Source of the DNA: Hanleya hanleyi
Lineage: Eukaryota > Mollusca > Polyplacophora > Lepidopleurida > Hanleyidae
Direction: 5' to 3'
DNA length: 64,000 nt
Assembly: GCA_036873755.1 (NCBI GenBank)
Contig: JAVTVY010017330.1
Coordinates: forward strand, 1 to 64,000
Position numbers and translations under genes: made by a program. The notes beneath the pieces were generated by a model. The model worked only from the letters and a program-made list of their open reading frames with translations, did not search any database and was not told the DNA's origin. Positions 48,465 to 59,847 of the stretch are shown in pieces (position 1 is the stretch's first letter; every line of letters begins with the position of its first letter).

Positions 48465-49440
48465 GTTGTCCATTCGTCCTATTTCGTTTTGTAAGATACT
48501 CGGCAGTTGTGAGAGAATGGAGTACCACCACACGGCCGTGTGGTTTGTCGTTCAAACCGTGTTACACGAGATGTCTATATCTGGTGAATTGTTGCTGATA
48601 CTCCAGCGAGCGCACAAGGTCCAAACTATTTTATGGCATAACTGTTCCAATTGGACCAGCAATCGAGCTATGTTGTAAAAGGTTAATGAGATGCGCCGAA
48701 TCGATGAAATGACTTGAGGGATGATTTCCGATATAATGAGCATTTCCCTTCACATTTGTCTGTGTGCAGTGATGTTAACATCAAATGTACACTACTGCAT
48801 GTTAAGCTCATCAATTATGTACAAATTGCGCAAGCGCATCTGCGAATTATTGTAACATTACCGAGCAGCTCATTCCATAAAACGGGAGATGGCGGGTAAG
48901 GCTTAATGTAGGAGTGGAGGGAAAGTAGGATTCTCCCCAAAGACAAGCATGACTCCCCTGTACATGTACAATCTTCACGCACCGAGCCCATTTCCACGTA
49001 TACGCCCCGAACTGGTCTTGGCTCATCTGAACGTCATTTCTTATCAAACAAGGGTTGTAAATAGACACGGAACATCATTGACCACTAATAAATTTAAATT
49101 TGAATTTAAGCCAAAATGTTTCGTAGGGGTGGGTTATCGATCCACTGACCCATGTATCTATCGCGTCCCCCGTACCTCAATTTTAGGGGAAATGACCCAG
49201 CTATTTCATCTTTAGACTTGGCGTGTGCTGGTTCTGATTGTTTCGTAGAAGAACTGCATGTTGTCCTCGGATTCTGAATAAAAATGTTCGGCTAATATAC
49301 CAGGGCGATGTCGAAGCGTAAGAGTACAACTGACTTGGTGTACGAAGATCCCATGTACGTACAGCCACATACAGGTATTTGAATACACAAATATTATGAA
49401 AAGTGGGGTGTAAACCTTAACGATGCAACACTTTTGGTTT
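48465..49440. other. no gene recognised
   Basis: Several 60-88-codon frames on both strands; none has recognisable motifs or splice signals. Confidence 0.3.
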
Positions 49441-49970
49441 GCGATATCACAATAACCACTAGAACTGTTTGTAATTTCATTGTGGTAGCTTGTCGTTCAC
49501 ACTAGACACTGTGATAGCTGTCACAATAACCACTGTGACAGCTTGTCTTTTCACAATAGTCGTTTCACAATAACCACTGTGACAGTTTGTAATGTAACAA
49601 AAATTACTGTGACAGTTTCTTATGTCACAATGACCACTGTGCCAGCTTGCTAAGTCACAACAAACACTAATAGTGTGTAATGTCACAATAACAAATGCGA
49701 CAGTTTACAATGTCACAATAGCCATGGCGACAGCTCGTATTGTCACAAGAACTACTGACACATTCTGTAATGCCAATGTATCAAGTGGGACAGTTCGTAA
49801 TGTCATACAGTATGACAGTTTGTAATGCATCAACCACGGTGCCATTTGTGATGTCACAATAACCACTGTGACAGGTTGTAATATCACAATAGCCACTGTG
49901 ACAGATCGTAATGTAACAATAACCATTGGCACAATCTATAATGACACAATAACCAATTTGACCGTTTCAT
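49441..49970. repeat. ~30-bp minisatellite
   Basis: About 17 units of the CACTGTGACAGTTTGTAATG plus TCACAATAAC type, strongly degenerate, period about 30-31. Confidence 0.85.
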
Positions 49971-50610
49971 TGTGTTTGTTTCATAGACTATACGAATAGC
50001 GTGGGTAATATATATGGGACCTCAACACAGAATGGAAAGAACAGTTCATTCTATATATTTATAATCAATTCCTTCTAGAATAACACTTCTATATGGTAAT
50101 ACACAAACACTAAAAGTTTTGCCTATTCTAATTAGTCGCATACTTTGGAGTTGTGAAAAACCAACGGCTGTCTCCGCATAAAGAATTAATGTGCTAGGTT
50201 CAGGCTCGGATTCGGTCCCAAAAATCAAACAGTTTGTGTACCCAGTGTAATTGCATTGCGTTCCGAGATAGAAACACCAACACCCATTTCTCCCTGCAAA
50301 CATTTTACAATCGACCGTTATGGTCGATTGTAAAGCGACTTTTTTTCTCTACAGCTTCATGTACATATTGAAATATCGAGTATTTTTGCGTACAATTTAT
50401 AAATCAACTATTTTGAACGCATACACCATTTCGTGGCCATGTTATTCAAGAATCATAAGCCGGATTGCTTTGAAATTCAGTAATATTAATTGGGTCCAGT
50501 ATACAACACCATCGTTATACAGACAGCAAGCTACTGGAAAAATAGTAGTTGCGCGGACTGGAGGTGAATTTCTCTCTGCTGGAATAACCGACGACGGGGA
50601 TGGGGGTAGG
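49971..50610. other. no gene recognised; short perfect hairpin
   Basis: TTTACAATCGACC and its complement flank GTTAT at 50304-50334 (13-bp stem, 5-base loop). The rest of the interval is unremarkable; the 99-codon frame at 50320-50619 has no motif. Confidence 0.4.
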
Positions 50611-51077
50611 CAATCTTAATAAATTAATATCCTGTCAATGCTCCCTAATCGTATATGTCGTTATGTGGGATCTTACTGATTTCAATTGAATTTGGTGTTC
50701 CGAGCCCACAGGTCATGAATATTTAGTAGTCTTATAACATCACGGCCACATTTTAATTACTTTACTTGCATTTGGGGAGAGGAGATAGGGTCATCGCATT
50801 CGCTTTAACCCAAGGTTTACGCCAAGGATCAGTCCATAATTCTACCCCGCATTATGGTTCCAACCTGGCGGGAGAGAGGCAACATCAGAAGATGCCCCAC
50901 CAGCGTGGCGCGTGACTCGACTGAGCCAACCAAAAAGCACATACTATTATGTTTCCTTCAAAGCACCATGAAAAGCTCTCGGGATTGGTTGACACTCGCG
51001 TTTGTGCAAGCCAGTAAGTTCCTGAAAGCGACATATCCAAATGGGGGAGCAGATAGGATTTAATTTTAGTTAGATTG
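50611..51077. mobile_element. non-autonomous element with 9-bp target duplication (MULE-like)
   Basis: The left end CAATCTTAATAAATTAATAT and the right end (complement CAATCTAACTAAAATTAAAT) are diverged long inverted repeats of the same family as 55068-56044. GGGGGTAGG is duplicated exactly on both sides (50602-50610 and 51078-51086). A 9-bp duplication with long inverted repeats is typical of Mutator-like elements; the class is inference. No coding. Confidence 0.8.
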
Positions 51078-51086
51078 GGGGGTAGG

Positions 51087-51680
51087 TGTATTAGTTGGCC
51101 TTGAAATTGGTATTATGTTCATCATTGAAGCATTTGCATAGTTCCATAAAACAACATAACGAATAAGGTATGGTATTCTTAGTGGATTTGAACTCGTGTT
51201 ACAGGAAATATTTTTGCCACAAGTGGTTCCAAACCCTGATGACGTATTATATCTCTCTCAATCACGTGATGAACTGTGTATTCATTCATCTACAGAACAC
51301 GTGAACACTTATTCAGAAATCTAACATCGCTTATCGCAGCCCGATCTATTCTAGGTGTTTTACAACTTTGACTCCTATGCAGCCCGATCTATTCTAGGTG
51401 TAAACAAGGAATTATTTCTATTCTACCATACTGAAAACAGCACAATGTTCCTGAAAAGAAAGATATTCTCGTGTATTTAAAACTGGATAAACACCCCTAA
51501 ACCCAACAAAAAATGCTTTGGCCCGCCAATTAATTGGAGCAAGCAACACTTGCAAGTCGCGCGCCTGAAATCGACACGGTTTGGAGAGTCCAAAGTATGA
51601 CACCTATAGGGGCGTGCTAACACCATTAACGATCAAAATGATGAAAGCGTAACCCTAGAATACATGTGAAATTCTCCGTC
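51087..51680. other. no gene recognised
   Basis: AGCCCGATCTATTCTAGGTG is directly repeated at about 51338 and 51379. A 61-codon minus frame contains no motif. Confidence 0.35.
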
Positions 51681-51693
51681 ATCCAATGATTGG

Positions 51694-52236
51694 GTGAGTG
51701 AGTGAGTGAATATGATTTAACGTCTCTTTCAACTATACAGGCCTGCAAGTGGCTCAGAGTGAAATATAGGAGAAAATAGAGGAAATTTGCAAAAATATAG
51801 AAGAAATATAGGAATTTTCTGAATAAAATATAGGAAAATAAAGGAGTGTAAGACAGGTCTGTACTACATTGTATGTTCCAAACTTGATAGTTTTCTGGTG
51901 TTTAATCAAATTACTTTCACTGAATGTAGCCATACTGGTGGTCTTTTTCAGGTTACCTGTTCTGTCTTTTGATTCAGCATAGAGAGATCCAAATGTTTTC
52001 ATATTTGCCGAGCGAAGCAAGTCGAACAAAAATATTCTGAAATGAATTTCCTAATGTCATTTGACTCTTTACAGAGCATTGCTGAAAGTTTTCCACGAGA
52101 AAAAGTCAAAATATAGGAAATATAGGAGGCACTTGGAAGTCCTGGCTATATATCAATCATATCACGATGTAGGGTCCTATCACTCACTCACACCCGGGAA
52201 CCACACGGGTGGGGTCCTATTCCTTTTCACACCCGG
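51694..52236 (-). mobile_element. full-length SINE with 12-bp target duplication, interrupted by a MITE
   Basis: TCCAATGATTGG flanks the element exactly (51682-51693 and 52237-52248). On the minus strand the head reads CCGGGTGTGAAAAGGAATAG ... GGTTCCCGGGTGTGAG (resembling a tRNA-type B box). The tail is GAAAGAGACGTTAAATCATA then CACTCACTCACTCAC. Removing the 407-bp insertion at 51738-52144 leaves about 136 bp. Confidence 0.75.
51738..52144. mobile_element. MITE copy 1 of the CAGGCCTGCAAGTG family (hAT-like)
   Basis: The ends are CAGGCCTGCAAGTGGC and the inverted GGCACTTGGAAGTCCTG. The interior is rich in AAATATAGGAAAATATAGG and contains GAGCGAAGCAAG, shared with copy 2 at 56259-56702. The probable 6-bp target duplication ACTATA/GCTATA has one mismatch. 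It lies inside the SINE, so it is younger than the SINE. Confidence 0.8.
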
Positions 52237-52248
52237 TCCAATGATTGG

Positions 52249-53790
52249 ATTTTGTACATATCATAAGTCCCTATAGATTTAGTGACACCAACAACTTTGA
52301 ATAAATTTCCGCGGAAGAAAACTCTTTCGCGAACGTTAATTGGCTCCAAAATGTACAAGAAGATAAGCAGACGATAACTTTTGATATCCTTTTCAATCTT
52401 ATTACCCCTCTGGGCGAGTTCAACTGGACACGCGAAGAAACTTACGACGTCATATAATTCACACCGATTGGTTGAGAGGTATGATCTATTGGAATTAGAT
52501 CACACCTGGGCTTCCTACTTTAAAGGTGTAACGAATATTGGTATCCCCTAAACGTTAAAGCAGGACTAAACACAAGCCCGAACCGTGGCGCAAGTCTGGA
52601 ACGAAGAGTGCACGCCAACCCGGAAATGTCACGAAAAATCGGGTCTACATGAAGCCACAACGCTCAACGTGAATACGGGTATGCGACGTATACATGACTG
52701 AAATCAACTTACCGTCCAGTATTTGTGTCCATCCTGGTCTGTGATATAAACGGAGAATGCTACCAATTGTTCCCGTAGACAAAAAAACTGTGCAAACTGT
52801 ATACGGCGATATGATCAGCAGTAACGAAAGTGAAACTAGAAGTCGGGGATTCCCCAAAGTCTGCTTTGTGATAACGTTTGGAGTTATCGTTCCTAAACTG
52901 TACAATGGTGTGAGTTGTCTTTGACTGGATAGTGCAGATGGCGCTGCGGGAAATGTGGTTTATCATACGGGCAACACGACGTCATGTGAACGTTGGTCTG
53001 ATGTGTATAAAAGACGGAGATCAGGCATGGAAATCACTTTTGATCTGAACTGCAACCAGGTAACTATACTCTTCTATTGGGCAAATAGACTGAACAGTGT
53101 ATTGCATGCACAGACGTGTAATCGGTGGACGGTGCCTGTACGAATAAGAGGGAACATAGGAAGTCCGGTGAATTTAGTATTAGTGAAGGGTATCGAGCAG
53201 CAGTGTGGTCGGCGAATGCTGGGATGCGTTGGGGCGACCGGTAATATTCCAAGGGATACGGAATTGGGCTGCTGATACATGGAAGCACTATACCGCACTG
53301 GCGATACCTAGGGTCCAACTGTACCTACCTGATTGGAGTTCGAAGGAAGAAGTCACTCTCACAAGCCAGCTTATGTGTTGGGGGCCCTGAAGTGTTCACG
53401 GTGGAGAGGCATAACGCTGTCTGAGAGCGTTCTCACCGTGAAACGGGTGACAGAAGACTGGTACCAACCTGTGAGGGAAAGCAGGGCCATTTGGTGTGAT
53501 CTGAGACGTTGAAGGAAGTCTATCGGAAGAAGGTCTGTTTTATCCGTCGTCGTGAGTACCTCAGTCTGGGCCATTCACGGTGCCTATGAGTGCGCCACCG
53601 AAGCAGCATCTCAAAACTATTACAGACAGATTCGCTGCCAGAGACGTTATATTAGACCACATCATCTAGCCGGATACATCCCGAGGAGAGGATCCTCGCA
53701 AGCCAGACTACGCCTGGATACTACGCCAAGATAACGGTTATTAGACGAACCTAGGGTGAGATAATCACACGGAAGAAGTGGCATCGCTGA
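52249..53790. other. no gene recognised
   Basis: Contains a TATA-like GTGTATAAAAGACGG at 53003 and numerous short frames on both strands. None has recognisable motifs. A GTAAGT donor-like site on the minus strand at about 52713 has no ATG upstream in frame. Confidence 0.3.
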
Positions 53791-53794
53791 TACG

Positions 53795-54335
53795 TACAAA
53801 CCAGGTGAAGACAGACGTATCCAGAGTGGGGAGACAAACCTAACTGTAGAGTGGAATTCTTACAAGAAGAAGTAGACGTATCCGCGGTGGGAAGACGAAC
53901 CGACCTGTAGAAGGGAATACGTACCTACAAGGTAAACAGACGTATCCACGGCGGGAAGACGAGTCTATCTCCAGGAAAATACGTACCTGCGAGGGGAAGA
54001 CGGTCATATCCACGGCGAGAAGCCACGACACATTCAGGGGACTTTCTGGGGAAGATATACTTACCTTGAAGGGAAGACGATACGGTAGCATCCTCGCAAG
54101 ACAGGTTACAACTGAGGAAAAACAGACATATCCACGGTGAGAAGACCAACCTCCCTGTAGAAGGGATTTCTCACAAGGAGAAGCAGACGTATCCACGGTG
54201 GGAAGACGGATCAATCTGGGGGACCATACGTACCTGTAAGGGAAAAACGGTCATATCCACGGCAGGAAGCCACGACGTTTTCTGGGGACGATACACCTAC
54301 CTTACAGAGAAGAGAGCCGCTATATCCATAGCCTC
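53795..54335. repeat. ~62-bp minisatellite
   Basis: About eight or nine units containing GACGTATCCACGGTGGGAAG with period 62-64 (near 53811, 53873, 53935, 53999, 54119, 54182, 54245). The 124-codon minus-strand frame across it is a repeat artefact. Confidence 0.88.
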
Positions 54336-55067
54336 GCTCCAACAGCCGGAAGAAGGAAGGACGTCGAGCCGCTAACCTTGGCCTCGCTCCAACGACATTC
54401 CATACCAAGAGAGGGACCAGCAGCCAGGCCGCCCCTACGATCACCTACCGTGTGGAAAGGGCCAGCAACCAGGCCGCCCTTTACGCGGCGCGTGTATATT
54501 ATAACTGTACATATTTACATCTTTAACCACGATCATCCTGTACATTTAACTGAATATTATTGCACATTAATCGACTCTATATCAGCCTTGTCTCTACACT
54601 CTCCTACTTTCTCGATCCAGACAAGGTGACAGGCCGAAGTGAATCTCTAATCGGCAAGGACTAGTGCCGGCAGGGACCGTGGCCTGACAGCTTGAACGCT
54701 ACGATATAACGAGACCTAGCTCAGCTGCGTCCCGTTCATTGACCGACCCGGCACACGTTACAAATGTAATAAGGTTATTCAGTAAAACACATGGGGTGTG
54801 GTAGAATTCTGTATATGTTTTTGGGCCGTAAAATGAAATTGAAAGTCAGTTATGGAGGTGGTTGGGAATGCATCAGGATTCATCTATTTGTTTTCCGGAT
54901 CATCTTTACTGTATTCCAGAATCTTCATTTGCGCAGTTTTTTTTACTAACGGCGAAGTACTATATACCTAGAATATGAGAGCACAGGGCAAAGAAACGTA
55001 TTTGTGTGTGACAACGAGGAAAGTCGTATCAACAAATGACGCTGTAACGAACGACTCCAAACAAAAC
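54336..55067. other. no gene recognised
   Basis: A GC-rich part (54340-54490) repeats GCCTCGCTCCAAC and CCAGCAACCAGGCCGCC motifs; the rest is unremarkable. Confidence 0.35.
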
Positions 55068-56044
55068 AATCTTAATAAATTAAAATCCTATATGCTTCTC
55101 TATCGTATGGTCGCTACAGGATCTTATACTCGCCGATCTCTCTCCGTGTTCTGTGATGTCATGTCATGAATATGCAGTGCTGCAAACGGACCAATCACAT
55201 CCGTTTTAGTAGCGGCATTTCCACTCCCAACTCGACGCTCGGGCTAACCGAGAAAAGGTGACATCGGCTCCCGCGCTGTTTCATGATTAAATGACATCAA
55301 TTTAAACGGGAATTATACTATCTATAAATGACGGCATTATGACAGGGAAAGTCCTACAAAGCAACGACGAAACATCCGAGCTAAGTATGCATGCAGCGCA
55401 CAACTGTCAGCTAGAAATGAGAAACCCTGGATCTGAGTAAGCGAGCGATCAACCCCTTTCAACTTCACAACGTATCTGCGAAATTTCTGACAGAAAAGTC
55501 GACTCGTTATAAGAGACATTTTAAAGTCTGACATACCTTTGTACCTACTGTTACCTTTTCCAGTCGGATTAGGGGATAATTTCGCCAAATATTCGCAAAA
55601 TTTTGTCCATGAAGGGTCCTCGTGGCTGCTGCCCGAGCTATTTTTCGCAGTCGCTGGACGAAGAGGCTCTGAGGTCGGTGGAAGTAATTTCGTCGAGCGA
55701 CTGAATTATTTCTGTATATCGGGTATTTTCTGTGCAATATTTCTATTTCATCGTAGTGGAACTTCATCAGAAAATTGATTGAATCGAAAAGAAATGTTGC
55801 TATTTCTTGTTTTACCGCTGGAATATTCATGATTTAGGTATACGAAGTACCCCTATAGAGCCTATAGTCGGCTGTATCGATCAAATCCGAGTCATGTCAC
55901 CAGAGAATACAGAAGATGGGCTACGATTGGTCAAGAGTTTGAAGTCCCAGATGTGAACAAAACACGAAGGGAGATCGGCGAGTATAAGATCCTGTAGCGA
56001 CCATACGATAGAGAAGCATATAGGATTTTAATTTATTAAGATTG
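55068..56044. mobile_element. 977-bp element with near-perfect 74-bp terminal inverted repeats
   Basis: The left end CAATCTTAATAAAT through GCCGATCTC (55068-55140) and the right end (55971-56044) are complementary with a single 1-bp indel. Same terminal sequence as 50611-51077. The near-perfect ends suggest recent activity or gene conversion. The interior has a 107-codon minus frame and a 79-codon plus frame without motifs. I see no target duplication. Confidence 0.82.
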
Positions 56045-56258
56045 TATTATCATCATTATATTTGCATTTACGCCGTTTCTTTCTGCCAATGCCAGTTTGT
56101 AATTTTTCTTGCTTGGCCCTTGAACAGACTCCGTAACAAATTTGTGATTGTAAATAATTCATCTGCGATGTAATTATTCTGATTAAATACCAGTGCTAAA
56201 GGCTATTGTTTGAAGATTTTATCTCTCAACGTTTCATTCCCTCTCCTGTCTACGAATG

Positions 56259-56702
56259 CAGGTCTGCAAGTGGCTAACAGTGAAAATATAGGAGGAAATA
56301 TGCCAAATATAGGAGAAATATAGGAATTTTCTTAATAAAATACAGGAAAATATAGGAAATAAGGAAGTGAAAGACTACATTGTATGTTCCAAAATTGGTA
56401 GTTTTTTTGGTGTTTAATAAAATTATTTTCACTGAATGCGGTCATATTTTGTGGTGGTTGAGGAGACCCGTTCTGCTACTTGATTCAAGAAACAGAAATT
56501 GAAATGGTTTTATATTTGGCGAGCGAAGCGAGGCGAAAAAAATTTCTGAAATGTATTTTCCCATGCCAAATTAACTCATTTCAGAGCATTGGTGAAGGTT
56601 TTCATGAGAAAAAGTCAAAATATAGGAGGTTTTGAGTCAAATATAGGAAAATATAGGAATGACTAAAAAATATAGGAAATATAGGAGGCACTTGAAGGCC
56701 TG
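56259..56702. mobile_element. MITE copy 2 of the CAGGCCTGCAAGTG family (hAT-like)
   Basis: The ends are CAGGTCTGCAAGTGGC and GGCACTTGAAGGCCTG. CGAATG is duplicated exactly at 56253-56258 and 56703-56708. The interior matches copy 1 (AAATATAGGAG repeats, GAGCGAAGCGAGGCG, CAGAGCATTGGTGAAGG). 6-bp duplications with CAGG ends fit hAT-type elements of the 6-bp group; that classification is inference. Confidence 0.88.
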
Positions 56703-57001
56703 CGAATGATGTCATTGATATACAGATAATCGGACATGTTCAATGAAAAACAGAAGGGAACGGCGTCAAAATGCCTGTTCAGTTGTATTGTCCGGTTCAA
56801 CATATACGAAGTGCACCATTATGTGTAGTCGGAAAAAAATTGAAACATTATTTTAGCGTAATTTTAGCGGTTGATGGAGTAAGTTGAAATAATGTTGTGG
56901 AATTAATCAACTGGTCCATTTTGAACAATAATGAAAAGATAAAGGTACCAAAAATTCCACAACGCTAAGTATCTCAACGATCGAACTATAGGGTTGTATG
57001 G

Positions 57002-57502
57002 CACTGAGCACTACCGTTCATATTGACGTTCAAATCAGAACACCATATCGTGTTAAAAAATGAACACTTACGTTCATATCTAACACCAGAGAACATATAT
57101 GAACATGTGTGTTTAAAAATGATCATCATCTTTGAATACCAATGTTCACAAATGAACACATACACTCAAAATAATAATCCGTTAAAATTTAACGTATTAC
57201 TATCCGTTAGGTAGTTTTAACGGATCAATCCGTTGTATAAACGGAAATAGTACGTTATAGTAAGGGAATCTTCCGTTGTTGTATTGCACTGACGGACTCA
57301 TCTGTTACATCAACGGAATATTCCGTTGCTGTATTCTCATGACGGAATAATCCGTTACAACAACGTATTATCCGTTCGGTAGTTTCAACGGATTAATCCA
57401 TCCTATTAACGGAAATAATTCGTTAATGTAGGTGAATATTCCTTTGTTGTATTGCCCTGACGGAATAATCCGTTGCTGTTTCCGTGAACCCACCTTGCAG
57501 TG
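57002..57502. mobile_element. composite MITE of ACGGAATATTCCGT modules
   Basis: Starts CACTGAGCACTACC and ends TTGCAGTG. Contains two ~170-bp direct copies (CCGTTAGGTAGTTTTAACGG near 57201 and CCGTTCGGTAGTTTCAACGG near 57370), each with many ACGGA/TCCGT palindromes, plus a left part with TGAACA/TGTTCA modules. Element borders are tentative. Confidence 0.6.
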
Positions 57503-58088
57503 TTTATGACTTCATTCGTTAGCTGCTTGTCCTAAAGTATGTGAAAATACGCATAAAAGCGTTCAAATACATGATTTCATCGTTGAGCTTTAGTTTTGAA
57601 ATAGTTTTGTGAAGTCGTATAAACATCGACGACGGATTCTTTTGTGTGCAGTGTAATACAATCCGCGCAGTAATACAACACATGCCTCGTCTGACGTCAC
57701 ACATTTGCGCGCGCGCGAAACGCCAAACGGTCACTTCTGCAAGACGACAGTCAGTGGATGTTGAACAGTAAAATGTTGAACAGCAAGGTAAGAATCTTGT
57801 CTCATCGATGTTATTTATGACAGACATGTACAGTTTTATTTCTGTATCACTCATTTTATTAGCCGTTGAATTTGATGTGAGACCACAGGCCCGCAAAACA
57901 AAAGTTTTTGGGGATGTGGGCGGTGATATTAAGGTGAAGTGTCGAAATATGGGGTCTCTATATATAACCCTATGCTTTATATAAGTTAGACATCATGTCG
58001 TTTTGCTCGCGACCGAGTAGGCATTGACCTACAATCTTCGAAGGTAAAATGAACAAGTAAATTTGGCAAACGTGTTTTTTTATCACGA
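57503..58088. other. no gene recognised
   Basis: Includes GTCTGACGTCACAC and a GCGCGCGCG run near 57700 that could be promoter-like. A 125-codon minus-strand frame (57519-57896) has no recognised motif. Confidence 0.35.
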
Positions 58089-58089
58089 T

Positions 58090-58142
58090 GGTGGCGGTGG
58101 AGGGGGGTTGGGGGTGGGGGTGGGGGGAGGGCGGGGGAGGTG
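58090..58142. repeat. G-rich tract, potential G-quadruplex
   Basis: Multiple runs of three to six G on the plus strand separated by single T, TT or A; fits the G3+N1-7 pattern many times over. Confidence 0.7.
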
Positions 58143-58208
58143 TGTTGCCTTGATGCATTGAACTGTATGGTGTCGCATCATGACTTAATTGGAATAGTCC
58201 GATTGCAG

Positions 58209-58419
58209 CAGGGCTTCGTGTTTAGCGCGAGTGATAGCTCACCTGCACGCAAACACTCGCGTAAATTCATGTCACGAGAGTGATTTTAGCCCACGTAAAC
58301 TGTCACATTTTATATTGTATTATATTGCAATCACTCCCCTGACTTTTAAATACCCTCTCCTAAATATTTTGACGTGAGCTATTTTTAGCTCACGCACTAA
58401 TTCTAAACACGAAGCCCTG
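58209..58419. mobile_element. 211-bp foldback element with CAGGGCTTCG ends
   Basis: The ends CAGGGCTTCGTGTTTAG and CTAAACACGAAGCCCTG are perfect 17-bp inverted repeats. TTGCAG is duplicated on both sides (58203-58208 and 58420-58425). Internally GAGTGATAGCTCAC and GTGAGCTA-type modules also pair. Confidence 0.85.
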
Positions 58420-58422
58420 TTG

Positions 58423-58814
58423 CAGCCCCTACAAGATATTTTATAATACTGATTTCTATTGAATGTAGGGTCTGCCCGTTTAACCGGCAAAATCGACTTA
58501 GCTGCCGGACCGAAATGTCCGGCAGTCAAAAAACGATATTTTATACGCCATTTTCTCAACTCATAATAATGAAACCCACCTTTTAAGTTAAATCTCGGAC
58601 TTGGAATCCGTTCTGAACTTTCCTTGGGTAGTTTATTCGAGCATTTTCAAAGCTTTCCTGAACCGAGAAGACAAATTTTCCGCCATGTTTAAACTCACTA
58701 CCGCTACATCCTCCACGTTCGGGGACGGTCCGACAGCTAGAAGATTTTGCCGATTAAACTGGCAGACCCTACATTCAATAGAAATCAGTATTATAAAATA
58801 TCTTGTAGGGGCTG
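58423..58814. mobile_element. 392-bp foldback element with 54-bp perfect ends
   Basis: CAGCCCCTACAAGATATTTT continuing to GGGTCTGCC (54 bp) is mirrored at 58761-58814. Its first bases overlap the right TTGCAG duplication of the previous element, so that element appears to have inserted at its left border. Inner CCGGCA modules extend the pairing. The 142-codon plus frame overlapping it is unsupported. Confidence 0.85.
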
Positions 58815-58865
58815 CGTGTCGGACTAGACTTGGGATGACTGATGACGTTGGGGTGGTGGTGGGGG

Positions 58866-59240
58866 GGGGGGGCGTATTTCATCGTAGTTTTTGCTTCATT
58901 GTCTTTTATAAATGTATTGTTCATTCGGCATGTGTAATTGTTCAGATGTGGGCATTGTCATTGCTCGTCATTGTGTATGAAAATTTGGGAAATAGTTATA
59001 TTCGGGAGAAGAAAAAATATTTATATTAACATCAATTGCGGTGGTGAGGTGGTTTGGAGGGGGGGAGGTATTTTTTATTTGACCGTAGTCTTTGCTTCAT
59101 TGCCATTCATAAATGCATTGTTCATTCGGCATGTAATGGCCCAAATGTGGGCACTGTCATTGTGTTGTATGAAAATTTTGGAAATAATTATATTCCGGAA
59201 AAAAAGAAAGATATTTATATTTTTATTAACATCAGAAATA
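58866..59240. repeat. two ~200-bp direct repeats
   Basis: CATCGTAGTTTTTGCTTCAT ... TTGTTCATTCGGCATGT ... ATGAAAATTTGGGAAATA recurs about 200 bp later with scattered changes. A G run (58857-58872) precedes the first copy and GGAGGGGGGGAGG the second. Confidence 0.75.
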
Positions 59241-59349
59241 TCTACGAAGACACCCAAGGACAGACAAACCATGTTGGTGACCGGTACACTTGATTTGTTG
59301 GATTTCCCTGTACCGTACACATTTTTTTTTCCAGTACACATGTAGTTTA

Positions 59350-59847
59350 TGCTTGATTGATTGATTGATTGTTTATTCATCATTCAAATAAATAATATGT
59401 ACATAGAATAGAATAGAGATAGAATGACGGGAATAAAACCCCAGGGGGCTTGTTGTATCCCAAGAGTATTTGTAATAACAGTAGTACTGATTTGGCATGA
59501 AGCATATTCCTAAACATGTATGTACAGTGGTCTTCAGGCACTGAGTTATTACCCGTAGCTGCTCTTCTGTACTGGAGATAAATAAAGGTAGTTTTATAAG
59601 AACCTCGGTAAGAAGCTTCGGTGAACTTTCTAACAGATAGTGGCGAATTAGTTTAACAGTTTGAAATAATTTAGTACTATAGTACAGGTATTAACTTTTT
59701 CAATTTGCTTTGTTCATTTTCTTACCTGGCAGTGTGACTAATATCACAGGACCTACGACATGTACGAAGAGTAGGCATTAGGACGCCAGCTAAACTCTTG
59801 GAAATCCCTCTCCCCAACCCCTGAGCTTGTAGAACTCTGCCCATAGT
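59350..59847. other. short TTGA repeat, otherwise nothing recognised
   Basis: TTGATTGATTGATTGATTG near 59353 is a small tetranucleotide tract. The remainder is unremarkable. Confidence 0.4.

Noticed and set aside
52645..52965. Minus-strand hydrophobic frame (RLLVSLSLLLIISPY) ending at a GTAAGT donor, as the receptor's first exon
   Set aside because: No ATG in frame before an upstream stop, and the donor phase (1) does not match the phase exon A needs.
52526..54760. A possible LTR unit bounded by TGTAACG...CGTTACA
   Set aside because: The ends match only over seven bases, the flanks show no target duplication and no retroviral-type coding sequence lies within.
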